The notes under the pieces: generated by a model | Seen by the model: only the letters and a program-made list of their open reading frames with translations | Database searches by the model: none | What the model was told of the DNA's origin: nothing | Made by a program: the position numbers and the translations under genes | In this document: one piece after another, positions 26,101 through 32,100 of the stretch | How the letters are laid out: every line of letters starts with the position of its first letter | Numbering within the stretch: the first letter of the stretch is position 1 | NCBI GenBank assembly: GCA_903772945.1 | Contig: CAICTM010000202.1 | Location: forward strand, 1 to 64,000 | Direction of reading: 5' to 3' | DNA: 64,000 nucleotides | DNA from: Seminavis robusta | Taxonomy: Eukaryota > Bacillariophyta > Bacillariophyceae > Naviculales > Naviculaceae

Positions 26101-27161
26101 CACCAGCCGAAAAGAGACGAATGAGGCGAAATACCTCGTTTGATTCTGCAGCATCGGAACAGAAACAGTCTTCCAGCTCTGTGCCAGCTGACAAGAGAAG
26201 AAAAATGCGCCGCAATACATCCTTTGACTCTACCGCATCAGGACAAAAACAGTCTTCCTCAACTGCACCAACTGACAAGAGAAAATTAAGGCGTAATACC
26301 TCCTTCGACTCTGTAGCGTCAGGACATTCACAGTCTGCCCCCACTGCACCAACTGACAAGAGAAGAAGAATGCGCCGTAATACCTCCTTTGACTCTACTG
26401 TATCAGGACAAAAACAGTCTTCCTCAACTGCACCAACTGACAAGAGAAAACTACTGCGTAATACCTCCTTCGACTCTGTAGCGTCAGGACATTCACAGTC
26501 TTCCTCAACTGCGCCAACGGACAAAAGAAGAGGAATGCGGCGTTCAACTTCCTTTCGTGTTGGACAAGCTCAGGCATCTCAGTTGTTCGCACAGGCGCAA
26601 GCATATCAAATTTCTGAAGGTGCGACCTCAGAGGACACTACTGAGGTTATTGGCAAAACTGAGCTTTTTAGTTCACTCAAATTCGCTGAGGTGAAGGAAC
26701 TTGCAGAAGCAAGTAGACGCTATGATGTCAGTGTTGGGGAGTATATATGTCAGGAGGGTGCCGAAGGGGATTCCATGTTCGTGGTAGTTGAGGGGACGAT
26801 CGATATCACGAAAGAAGAACAGAAAACGGGCGAAGAACCCACTGAAATTCGCTTGGCACAGCTGAATGCAGGGGACTATGTTGGTGAGATGAGTTTGCTC
26901 ACAGGCAAACCACGCACAGCAAATGTGAGGGCCAGCACTCCCATTGTTGAGGTGATTGAGATTAGCAAAGGTGCTCTGATGCCTTTGATGAAGAAGAACA
27001 AAGCTCTGGCCAAGCAGCTAGGTAAGGTTGTGGTGGAGCGCCAAATAGCACTGCAGGGCGCCTCAAAGGATGGCAAAGATACGGCTGCGAAGACGAAAGA
27101 GGTCTCCAGTCAAATCAAGTCTTTCTTTGGATTTGGGCGGCACGATGATGATGATGATTAG
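11193..27161 (+). CDS. Gene B: giant C2 / coiled-coil / seven-CNB protein (5,322 aa)
   Basis: One uninterrupted frame, ATG 11193 to TAG 27159. Approximate domains: copine-type C2 at residues 15-150, 216-350, 1682-1813 and 1828-1953 (GGWFGSTDPFF loop 1, nearly constant Leu-Cys-x-G-D strand); Ser/Arg block 480-640; four 47-residue repeats 973-1150; coiled coils 2173-2290 and 2503-2690, with YEGFWKDA near 2797; two FSWEPPAF and four WAA/WAE repeats 2838-3070; basic Ser/Lys block 3107-3270; four 30-residue repeats 3294-3413; CNB domains at about 3495, 3706, 3979, 4271, 4484, 4701 and 5149. Every CNB keeps GEMSLLTGKPR, with the Glu and Arg that bind ribose and phosphate. Linkers carry R-R-x-S/T motifs, acidic runs and an SSQIxSFFGFG motif. 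C2 domains suggest calcium-dependent membrane binding and CNBs cyclic-nucleotide sensing; the scaffold role is inferred. No catalytic domain, signal peptide or membrane helix seen. Confidence 0.9.
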   Translation: MLLFGTDPASDYNEHSTLHLILEGKDMVDVGGWFGSTDPFFTLLASTATSTGSVLFQAVHTSEEVASNLNPRWKKAEVSLKALCDLDINKPIRIQCDDWEPSDRHNPMGYFDTSVADLLKVSGDASKTAPLRDKGEEYGKLIIRLARIKTPRDDLSKRSSHSRRTMRMSSASGASSSRGRESQLTNAGRSSSSRKSSAAPSVLLEYPPDFGGCNEKDVFHLTLEGRDLVHVGGWFDTTNPYYQLTIPDTNPNDGKLIWQSVYRSEHIEDSLSPFWKEAPVTLMLLCEGDLFKSFRVFVYSRVEGGDPIPMGFFDTTVRELITASRSSDKEFVLQDENGEKFGALVARYAQVPEDYSSGSDGSFAVDLEGEDDSEGGSFAETTTTKEERDEAKADNGTTNGEPSLEQPSNEQENKREQSKERVSSTSNDQDHTKPIVDASSTVDETQKQEMDECSASTRQGRSVQAGAHLPELPTPRESLASYARSVKGLRKSMAVMSRTSPEKSRRTRDSSSSARPDPYDLRRSSSSRSMTSSRARIDPYDLRRSSSSRSMADERSSRRSSSSQRSRERSPEKRSRSSHVRSSEGSHRSTRSHSMHGSSREEKSRSKHRDERDDPMASSSRSHNKTRSNDVSRSEGRSSFKDVSKKVHDNKPNASRQQRSEHEASPAIQRERESVASKRPTESQEPSSKTLQQHDVNSDSEGSGKQSSEEKNSAERVDASDYKRGEGSRHEDTNKVPIIESDSQAPVKDHVEDDAVTSFAGELGKLVGWGFVTDRQAGNDASESGNEAAVGRHADQTVKGESHDDDGGGINLAGELGKLVGWGIVGESIVEAQTSASHDARLRDGHPLESFFGAGTTDSEATTMRSTSGNSNSDVLGVGDHEDSLVDNRERSNSTRGEDAAFSNRSMLAEEAREKLVATKQGQFGKAKNASAKDTAVDLGFMLTQAPAPSEKVSSESYNADSKMQEIACAQVFKQPACEKRIVTLEPNKYLAEVGRAPKKDHQSSNAVQDAGYVNFSKQAAYEKPEKPSVDLKLNKPLAEVAKTPEKDQQSSKAVQDTSNVDFAKQAAYEKPEKPIVTLKLNKPSAEEQKAPEEDQPSSKAVQDTDNVDVPKQAAYEIPQKPIMTLKPNKPLAGAEKPPEKGQQSSKADLITRRLAEIGRSKSQSQHEHADADKLGSSPLATYNADGRIPATGNLSSAIVKTEKKEVQDELKQDGEGRALDGSGSINSDSKRHRSHLTVEDDFSTGEKSYESSHGFYNDDDDDSLDEELELLQSFNGSGLTQEEDVSQRENLVDVSKMHHSRLDSSGVASTLQHSFLQETRDWDVDPAKGTGSMRNWAMTSLDIAGQSKDDTSSPPLDHCSDRLIEGEKSIVGQKKLTLDGAPLLGRSVLLNDEDLSNKQFDQQDSALVHDSSSNHRSRNHEDSATAGLEVEETTEDHGPIEHDGEDSTSHSGEACALPVPTKTGDPTGLPKSGQGGYGLPPDSTDLTDHPIQGGSQRLSNAQLEQCGHHDASSLSSCSSSSGSEYGEESPTDLPDETSQAKEEISRANHDACEEPAAKALLSGSPSGQAPRTLLSVDISDAVGVSGQSISQEKRAESEWNINQLDQSPHDDAGVSDVQVDNEIVEGTTAHRIETSPSPPGHVGPVAITGHATRDAQDDMCEIPLPSSSLSLVRGKPDTTDEILYLSLVGKELLNMGGWFGSTNAFFEVSRADESSNPAVWQRVYLSEPVENSFDPAWKEAEVNLGMLCGGDLGKQIQIALYHNQSGNHLSMGACTTTVKHLLQSVGETSGLKFASQDGAQQFGNLLVANARVDRQGVARGTREDHSAKLSLVLEGGGIVVDKWMFASTNLLFEVSVLTKTGVYSPVYTSEHVTNNLLNPRWSEAVLELGLLCDGDAIRITILDSLEEDQQIVLGAFDTSISGLLEASGKSPFLAVAADGKACGNVAVVKASISGVNEKTRTPEPDESSFGKAKGSKSPALSSLHAAPDTASTITPGAEECLGGGAAETQIIPGAYEECNATADASMTQSAEQISVAESSKATVDSIARTSTGADAALDTEKSVEPGNANICKERETPTDLPRSNPKISEPGNVNIIKQPELKVIDLSPPKVAIPGSIKIVSQPKKKGIDLESPEEAPVESHDSKDEVKRGQTLSQQSPVKNETGSSGVAIDAQLVANQKALMEKNQREKQMLLEYTKSLAENCKRLEGEVAEMDALLTSASKKVERLQTEKQSLELECKFFTSNINELASAKARQEEVLIEAKAEVLSYKRDLDRAWDKINEIGKSGQETATSAILWAQAREAGEQAVGVDEESAVTSTEQPSEDLPRKSSEEASAQWQQRTAPATEEETRDGDEGLNAPPDRDEMTAKGVDGAKTDKESEEANESTVVGDENDAKAEAKGVNRGGGNSVDEEPRIPNSQEATAESEPGNEPDLGSMASVSEADTDERATNNNEEGSAVDIGAREDAAVGANAAVPVERGALGAHGDPEVAGDEAGRDTDAILTQMVATLENRVEELQQLAHERILADSQTQPSTVAQNSVLDRRTLEESLARAEFRVQAYSRAMISEARRLEDLARENSALTERMNKFKALALKNFRTVKEAKNLLARYKADRKKQISQNASLTKELKRAQAVAKDRQQELTAFQTKLEETLAEKSSMIEESKAKLRELEQQKSRAEATIFELRQIGSSSHLAANAEAQTPSKDLSNSCKILSPESNLVPNPDSATGQVAAVEHGGPKTQNTNEATGRDGDHDVETKPSWEAEKHNLLDRIKELESSLAQANTEREAAMTAKNLYEGFWKDAKEKLVLLQFNSEEKRPSAKFAGIRKPGDIQPSGNFSWEPPAFGGPKNEEESVQVMAPFLPQGDFSWEPPAFDGEGPKNEEVSVQLKEMGTFAITVPGYQAKTRRSTATDEACALWAADAQAKESKSTNLQEESTERLTSTDEALALWAEDTRAKEDRVFFDNVNQSLEATARQPPEGSSLLPEESKAKELSIPEKTGAQTGDGLAVWAAQGKSTEVKLDIGNYQENQKQVIIPGASSSINTGALTGEGLSTWAAHGRANDEKLDAANAARTPVADQGAPLATGSSTTKATGPALKPKAEGSLSNSKGRSDAPAKRRSGSKTESATKSTSGRKTGKAGQSLASSKGPPRRKSKDAVEHKQRRLSKLSASSSGTKAVEKRKTGKAAPTLSRSKGSSRRSSKDRVEPKRRRSSKSSASASGSKADEKRKSRRSKGGEMPKQIPSVAKAYEKKGRSSANPTSLNSVGRARLKGTSSKESNAELSPIAEDTELESEAGSSAGDRETRESVNDVDKEQEKRPSQGSEAGPSAGDRETIESVKDVDKEQENRPSQGSEAGPSAGDHETIESVKDVDKEQENRPSQGSEAGPSAGDRETIESVKDVDKEQEKRPSQGSKRRKSRRSKRHNKSPLRGLAPVPLEVKRLSSGSVLRASFRVGRAQASKLSVEQQSGEAAENTHGPAIPAIPEETKKTETSEVIAKTALFASLNFAEVKALSKASKHYQVHVDEYICHEGEEGESMFIIVNGVIDITKQEKKGQTSIELRLAQLHAGDYFGEMSLLTGKPRMASVRASSTVVELIEISKDALMPLIKKRTKLAKQLGKIVAERQKDASSDGKDDAKRSKEVSSQIISFFGFGRHDEDDDSESSSDDDAPKLNRRQTFFRGAMVSKRNLVPVAKATVLEGSDDEVISSTGLFASLNFSEVKALASASKRHEVGFDSVGPDEYICRAGEEGESMFIVVKGVIDITKEEHKKGHGPTEIRLAQLRAGDYFGEMSLLTGKPRTADVRASSSTAEVLEIGKDALMPLMTKRKDLAKRLGKIVAERQMALQGTSKDGTALDKAAKDVSSQIKSFFGFGRQEGEESSDEEDDTKGLEKVFEEDFLESSDSENAGKKKERKMQRGWFGRTTKGLKPAADESESLDDDDVAKVGRRKSFFSKGSASAKSSPKPRAKPWDGEAPDDEVISNTALFASLGFSEVKALAKASERHMVGIDEYICREGEEGSSMFIIVNGVIDITKQEHKKGQDSFELRLAQLHSGDYVGEMSLLTGKPRMANVKAGSTVVEVLEISKDALMPLMKRRKDLAKQLGKIVAERQKDASSDGKDDAKRSKEVSSQIKSFFGFGRHEEDDDDSTDDEAENIQEPTDQQYVPSELNLERDTPAHLRRPRRLRREVSKEASTRRASEGVSSHTTATNRRLRRSTSFDAKASGHSRVPLWRRQSRMEHSESNKDTNVLGCRPSQVDNLDTHESPENDEVIGDTALFTSLSFFEVKALAEASKRYEVDVDEYICHEGEEGESMFIIVNGVIDITKQEKKGQTSIELRLAQLHAGDYFGEMSLLTGKPRMAGVRASSTVVEVIEISKDALMPLIKKRTELAKQLGKIVAERQKDASSDGKDDAKRSKEVSSQIMSFFGFGRHGDDADSESSSDDDAPKLNRRQSFFRGSMMSKRNLVPVAKATVLEGSDDEVISSTGLFASLNFSEVKALASASKRHEVGFDSVGPDEYICREGEEGESMFIVVKGVIDITKEEHKQGQDPTAMRLAQLRAGDYFGEMSLLTGKPRTADVRASSSTAEVLEIGKDALMPLMTKRKDLAKQLGKVVAERQVALQGTSKDGTSLDKAAKEVSSQIKSFFGFGKQEEEEGSSSSDDDAPKLNRRQSFFHLGSAVSRRNIVPVTQATDLEGSDDEVISNSGLFASLNFSEVKALASASKRYEVGVDEYICREGDEGSSMFIIVNGVIDITKQEKKKGQVSFELRLAQLHAGDYFGEMSLLTGKPRMASARARGAVVEVLEISKDALMPLMKKRKDLAKQLGEIVAKRQKDASKDGKDHAKRSKEVSSQIMSFFGFGRHEEEDVESESSDDLLKDRQYLPSRLNTGREASAQAQNAASGPIKSASTAPIKKGRKMRRNTSFDSTASGQSESSSPASTGKRRRIRRKTSVDSTASGQKQSSTTAPAEKRRMRRNTSFDSAASEQKQSSSSVPADKRRKMRRNTSFDSTASGQKQSSSTAPTDKRKLRRNTSFDSVASGHSQSAPTAPTDKRRRMRRNTSFDSTVSGQKQSSSTAPTDKRKLLRNTSFDSVASGHSQSSSTAPTDKRRGMRRSTSFRVGQAQASQLFAQAQAYQISEGATSEDTTEVIGKTELFSSLKFAEVKELAEASRRYDVSVGEYICQEGAEGDSMFVVVEGTIDITKEEQKTGEEPTEIRLAQLNAGDYVGEMSLLTGKPRTANVRASTPIVEVIEISKGALMPLMKKNKALAKQLGKVVVERQIALQGASKDGKDTAAKTKEVSSQIKSFFGFGRHDDDDD
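14110..14650 (+). repeat. Four 141-nt coding repeats in gene B
   Basis: Four consecutive copies of a 47-residue unit containing KQAAYEKPEKP, LKLNKPLAE and SSKAVQD. Copies are 70-90% alike and stay in frame. Pro/Lys-rich and probably disordered. Confidence 0.85.
21073..21431 (+). repeat. Four 90-nt coding repeats in gene B
   Basis: Four near-identical 30-residue units (SEAGPSAGDRETIESVKDVD plus KEQENRPSQG) directly before the first CNB domain. They differ at only a few bases, so the expansion is recent and its length may vary between alleles. Confidence 0.9.
21675..27158 (+). repeat. Array of seven CNB domains, built from a three-domain super-repeat
   Basis: The CNB 1-2 block and the CNB 4-5 block match at a constant offset of exactly 2,331 nt (777 codons) over more than 1 kb with high identity. 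CNB 2 and 5 share a five-residue insertion (FDSVGPDEYIC). The linkers after CNB 3 and 6 are alike (DQQYVPSELN / DRQYLPSRLN, then basic RR-T/S-SFD repeats), and those before CNB 1 and 7 are alike (SFRVGRAQAS / SFRVGQAQAS). The array therefore reads as [1-2-3][4-5-6][7]. Confidence 0.85.
25950..26560 (+). repeat. Array of RRNTSFDS phosphosite-like repeats in gene B
   Basis: Eight copies of about 24-27 residues between CNB 6 and CNB 7, each built around an M/L-R-R-x-T-S-F-D-S core followed by ASGQKQSSSTAP and a short DKR stretch. R-R-x-S/T is the classical PKA/AGC-kinase substrate consensus. One copy has LLRNTS, and the last is RRSTSFRVG. Confidence 0.85.
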
Positions 27162-27642
27162 TGAACAACCAATGCAAGACGACCAGCAACCTCTTCCAAC
27201 AGAAAAGTCTTCCTGAAGCTAGCCAGACCAGGAAATGAATGCCGGGAGGAGAAATAAATTTGTAAATAATGAACTTTTGGGAGCCACGGATCAGGCTTCT
27301 GTGGGGGATGAAGCCAGAATTGTAACAATAATAATGTAATTGCATTTACTTTTTTATTATTTTAAAGATCAATTCGTCAAGTGCTGGTGGTGCTTCCCAA
27401 TACCAAAGAGCTGCCAGTGCCAATACCGGTTACCGCTTCGGCCATCTCCTCCCGAAGCATTCAAATCCCTATAGACTTATCGAAATCTATGGTTGCTTAG
27501 CTGGCCGGCACCTGGTAACTAGAGTCTACGCATCAAGAACAATGCCCTGCAATGGTCTGTCACTCGGCCTCTTGCGATGTCTATCACAATACGTGTACAA
27601 TACAGTTGGATACGTACCGTACTGCACCATGACTTTGGGCCC
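27162..27642. other. Convergent spacer between gene B and the SRPBCC gene
   Basis: 3' ends of two convergent genes. It is AT-rich around 27330-27370 (TTTTTTATTATTTT), with a TACCGGTTACCG word at 27430. No gene seen. Confidence 0.5.
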
Positions 27643-28194
27643 CTATTTGGCGGTTGGGTTGGCATAACGCCTTTCAGCCTCGGCTCCAAACTCATTTACT
27701 TGTTCTTGAAAAAAGCACTGTGCAAAGTTTCGAATCTGTGTTCGTCGTCTCCACATATCAAAAGCCGCCCAACATCCACCCGGTAAGAAACCCATTGACC
27801 CATGGAGGCGACATTTCTTCTTGTCTTCGGTTGCCTCGATGGTGTAAGTTCCAATATGCACGGCCCTCGAGAGTTTTTTGTCAAGAAATTGAGAGCTGAT
27901 TTGAACAGAAGGATTTTCGTTGCCTGCTTTTGGCTTTCGCAGCGATGTAATGGACTCTATACTTTGATAAGGTTTGCCCTCAAACAAAGATTCTTCGATC
28001 CAAAGGCTCCCCTCTTCGTAGACAAAGTCATCGGGCGGCACGTCGACCAGCCCCTTGTTCTTGCTGCGCTTTTTGAATTCCACCTTGATAATTCGGCTCA
28101 AGTAGTTTGGCTGATTCTTCACATCCCTCAGGGTGTCCCACATCACATCGACCGGAGCATTCACATCGCAGCATACCTTCACGGCCAAGACCAT
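27643..28194 (-). CDS. SRPBCC (START/polyketide-cyclase-like) domain protein
   Basis: 183 residues from the ATG at 28194. The N-terminal stretch VCCDVNAPVDVMWDTLRDV is the opening beta strand and helix of the SRPBCC/START-like fold (the 'intentional coupling to a boundary, polyketide-cyclase' type), followed by alternating strands (LWIEESLFEG, ISSQFLDKKLSRAVHIGTYT) and a long C-terminal helix (RNFAQCFFQEQVNEFGAEAE). This fold binds lipids or other hydrophobic ligands; the ligand is unknown. The same frame is open upstream to an ATG at 28332, broken only by one TGA at 28243-28245 in a GTGAGTGA context, so a longer N-terminus reached through an unrecognised intron, or a sequence difference, is possible. 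No targeting signal on the short form. Confidence 0.75.
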   Translation of the reverse strand: MVLAVKVCCDVNAPVDVMWDTLRDVKNQPNYLSRIIKVEFKKRSKNKGLVDVPPDDFVYEEGSLWIEESLFEGKPYQSIESITSLRKPKAGNENPSVQISSQFLDKKLSRAVHIGTYTIEATEDKKKCRLHGSMGFLPGGCWAAFDMWRRRTQIRNFAQCFFQEQVNEFGAEAERRYANPTAK

Positions 28195-28904
28195 TGTGTC
28201 TTCGTCGTCGTCAGCTTCGGGGTTTGTGGGCACCCTTTTCACTCACGACTTTGTACTACCGTTTCGATTAGGGTTAGAGTGAAGGCTACCGGTAGCTGGC
28301 GTCTTCGGTTTTTTAAAAAGGTGGACACCCATTCTTAATAAGCCAGCTTTAAGCTGTGAATAATATTGGTGCGAGGAAAGGCAATTATCGCGATAGAATC
28401 GCGAGAGAACAACAACAACAAAAGAATCGACAGCTGCTGCTAAAGGTGTGTTGTAATCCAAGCGGCGCCCATGTAATAGACCTTTACCACTACAGGATGG
28501 CTGTCTAATAGTATTACCGAGGTGTAGTCGATGGGCATTCGTTCGTTTTTGATCGACCTGTTATCTTTCTTCGAGGTTGCAGAAGGTGCGACGATTCTTC
28601 GATTTCGCTGCTTCAACCAAATAAATCTCGATGCCTGCTTGAACTGCGGGCATAAGACCAGGACCTACTCTCTTCCTTATAGTCTAAGGAAGAAGGAAAG
28701 CTATGGCAATAAGCCCACCAAAGCAGCAGGCATCGAGAGAATGAGCCCTCTAACACTGGTTGCGTGTTTTCGTCTAATAGCAATTTTGTTTGTTCGTTGC
28801 AAAGGTGAGGGGAATCTCGCTTTTCCATTCTTCAGAATTCGAATCTTTTGAAAGTCGTGTTCAAATCCAGTTGTTGTTTGCTAGTAATACTGCAGCTTAT
28901 TGGG
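28195..28904. other. Upstream region of the SRPBCC gene up to the Copia LTR
   Basis: Apart from the possible upstream extension of the SRPBCC frame (28246-28332), no gene is supported. A plus-strand frame at 28531-28851 lacks any recognisable domain. Confidence 0.4.
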
Positions 28905-29120
28905 GAGTAATTTGGTTTTAGATTAAGCTGAAAAGCAAAAAGTGAGGATTTTCTGTGGTGCATAGCAATTCTTGTGATTGAATTGGATATAAGGACCCCC
29001 GTAGCACTTTAGACCTAAAACTCCCTTGGTTCCTTGCATGATGAATTTACATGCGAACCGGACTAGATGATTAATACACGAGTCAATAGTAAAGAGGTGT
29101 CAGGTATGTTTCCTCCAACA
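28905..29120 (-). repeat. LTR of the Copia element (3' side)
   Basis: About 216 bp, matching 34731-34946 at about 99%. On the element's strand the repeat starts TGTTGGAGGAAACATACC. Being downstream of RNase H on that strand, this is the 3' LTR. Confidence 0.9.
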
Positions 29121-32100
29121 CACTCCTGCACGTGCCCTAAGTGGCTACGTGGAACGAATAAAATAATTAGGCAATCAAACAAGGGTGGATGCCCCATGAT
29201 GAAAGCCCTGTGCTCTGGAAGAGCTTGCCCTGAAGGGGCTTCGTGAAAAAATCTCCACGCATCTCAAGGTTGGGCAGTACACACATCTAAGGTTGCCTTT
29301 TCCATCTGATCATGAATAAAAGAAACGAATGTTGATAGCCCGAGTTCTTTTGCCCGAACTGCCTTGCCATTCTCTGCAAGAATGATGTGCTTTTGTTGTC
29401 CTGCATAAGGATGTTGTCCTTCACAACGATCCCCTGCTCTTCAAGGAACAACTTTGCCCACAACATGGGCGACATAACATCGTCAGCTCCAATCAGTTCC
29501 GTTCAGTGCTGCTTCTTGAGTTGACTTCTGTTTCGCGGATACAGAAAAGCACCGCTCCTCTTCCAAAGGACATGACTCCTCCTGTATGGGAACGGTAATC
29601 AGGATGGACTGCAAATGATGCATCCACCCACCAAGTGATGACGATTCATCATGGAGTATCAACTTGTCCTCCACTGTTTGGTCCAGGAACTTCATCCTTG
29701 ATCAACTTGCTCCAGTCATCAACTGTGGGATTCCTCACACGTGTACAGAGAACAATTGTCAGTGTTTGAACATCTGGTTTGCTCTCTTCACGCGAACAAC
29801 AGCTTGGCTGCGTTGGTGTGATAGATTTCTCTGGTCTTGTCATCCAAAGCAGCTCCATCACCAGAACTGAATAATCGGCAGGTGCCGCGCTGGACACCTT
29901 CTTCATTTGCTCGAAGTCCACCGGGAATCCAAGATCATCTTCTTAAGATAGTCAATCATGTCAATGACTACCTTGCCTGGATCGGAAAAGTCCACCGTCA
30001 TCCCCAAGTAGTCAGTCTTGGACCACGGGTTGCCTTCACGGCTCCATAGGTACCGTACTTGTCATTGAACCACTCCAGGGTTCGATTGTTTACCAGTTTC
30101 ATCCGGTGGCTCGACATAGGTCGTCCACATGGAAGCGTATCGTCTGCTGATATCCTTCAATCATCCTGTTGGCAACACACGGATCATCTGGTTGAATACG
30201 AATCCGATTCCCTCCAGGTCGCTCCTTAAGAGCTTGTACCAGAGCAATGCTGCCAAAACCATTCCGTAGATGGCTCTTTCCACAACACATAGAGGACTGG
30301 TCGTCCTTCTTGTATGTCAGGAAAGAGGCATATGTGTCAGGATCAATTTCGAAAGTAAGTCTGCAAGGGTCCCTCAATGATCATGAGGACCCTGTTTCAC
30401 CTTGTTTGACTTCGGCATTGGGGTTTGGATGAACGCATTTGGAACATCCAGGGACATCACATCCCTATCTTCAGATGCATCGACACACATGGATAACATC
30501 AAACCCTCAAGTGAAAACTGTTGGACTTCTGGCATCTTCTTTCTGATGGTACACCCTTGTAGGTTTCCCATTGTAGACTGCACGGCCTTGACGGTGCCAT
30601 CCCTTTTCTCACTCACAAACATGAGTGCCATTTGTGCTTTTTTCAATTCAGAATCACTGCATTTGTTTGGGTCGACTGGACTGAAACACACTCTGCTGTG
30701 TAGCTGGTCCATCTCTTTGAGCGCCGCCTTTTGGCTTTGTTGCCCCAACTTTCAGACCCTTGGGTAGAAGATGTTGTTGGGCGTGCTGCTCTCATCCTTG
30801 ACTTCTGCTGTGGCACTCCTGTGATTACAGAGTCCATGAACAAAGCTAGATGTTTGCTTGCTCTGTCTCATACAGTAGTGTTGCTTCGCTTCGTCATCTT
30901 GGACGAAGGTACTCCTTTCTTTTGCTTCGGCTGTGGCGATCGAGCTGAGCGTCTAATTCAACTCGAGGAAGCTTGGAAGCCTTGGGTGGTCCAGCGAGGT
31001 TTCCATCATTGGTATCCACTGCTGGTGCCGTCTCTTCAACTGTAGGGTTGTCTGGACTTGTGCTTGTTGGATTCCTTGGAATCCCTCTTCTCCTTCTTCA
31101 TCGAGTCAATGTCTGTGCATACTGTTTGGATTCCCTTGTACTAGCCCTGGGGCGTTCCCTCCTCAGAATCTTCATCTATTCCGTGGATTCACTGAATCTT
31201 CGTCCGAAAGTCTCCATAGACTTGAGGTAGCTCTCATTTCATTGACACCATCCACTCTGCAGGCAAACCTACAGGTAAAAATTCCACAAAGTCACGGTTG
31301 TGAAAGATTGGTGGTTTCTTACCCTCACCGTATCCTTCTTTTCGACAGCATCAATGACTGACGAGGCATCGGCAGGATGCGACATGCTGTCGCGTGATCA
31401 CCTCAAAGGTACGAGGTCCATCACACTGTGTCCACCTTGGTGGTTGTCCATCAATGGACGGAGATAGATGCAATCCAATCGCCGGGGCTCCATGGAATTG
31501 AGCTTGTCTGGTTCGTTGGAAGCGAGACAATAGCTCCCAAAAGTTACTGTAATATCTTTGTAGCTCGTGTGTCCGACCCTCCAAGATCTGCCGGGAGGAT
31601 ACACTTTAGAGATGCCATCAAGCGCGGGGAAGAGGTTGAGTTTACAATTAACATCGTACACCAATTCCACAATCATCACCTTTGGCATCACCATGAACGG
31701 GGTTGAATGCCAGGCTGCGCGGATGCGCTCCTTCACAGGTTCGGATGTTCCGTTCGGCGGGACCACTGTGAGTCTGAGCCGCTCCATGGTTGAGCTTGAG
31801 CTCCATGTCGTTCTTGACAGGATCCATCAGGCTCTTGAACTCCAGGTCGCACTGTATTTCTTGGATCTTGAAATCATTATTTCCGTACCGATCAAAAATC
31901 TTGTCAATGGCGGCATAGAATGATTTCCCTTTCCTGTTGGTCAGGTAGGCTGATTCGCGTGTCGGATTTGCAAGTCAGTGAATGCTGAAAGGCAATCTCA
32001 CAGACATAAAACACATCCTGCATCCGGTCAGGAACCTGTGTGGTGCCACCAGCTCATCCGGTACAGTATGAATACTGTCGGTCACTGGTGCGGGCGTCTG

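Noticed and set aside
28531-28851. Plus-strand 106-codon frame as a gene
   Set aside because: No recognisable domain, biased by a local AT-rich stretch, and no splice or neighbour support.
28850-28880. tRNA T-loop-like GTTCAAATCC
   Set aside because: The flanking bases cannot form a T-stem or acceptor stem, and no anticodon arm is found upstream.
30402-31230. Plus-strand frames within the Copia interior
   Set aside because: They lie opposite recognisable Copia RT and linker sequence and have no domain of their own.
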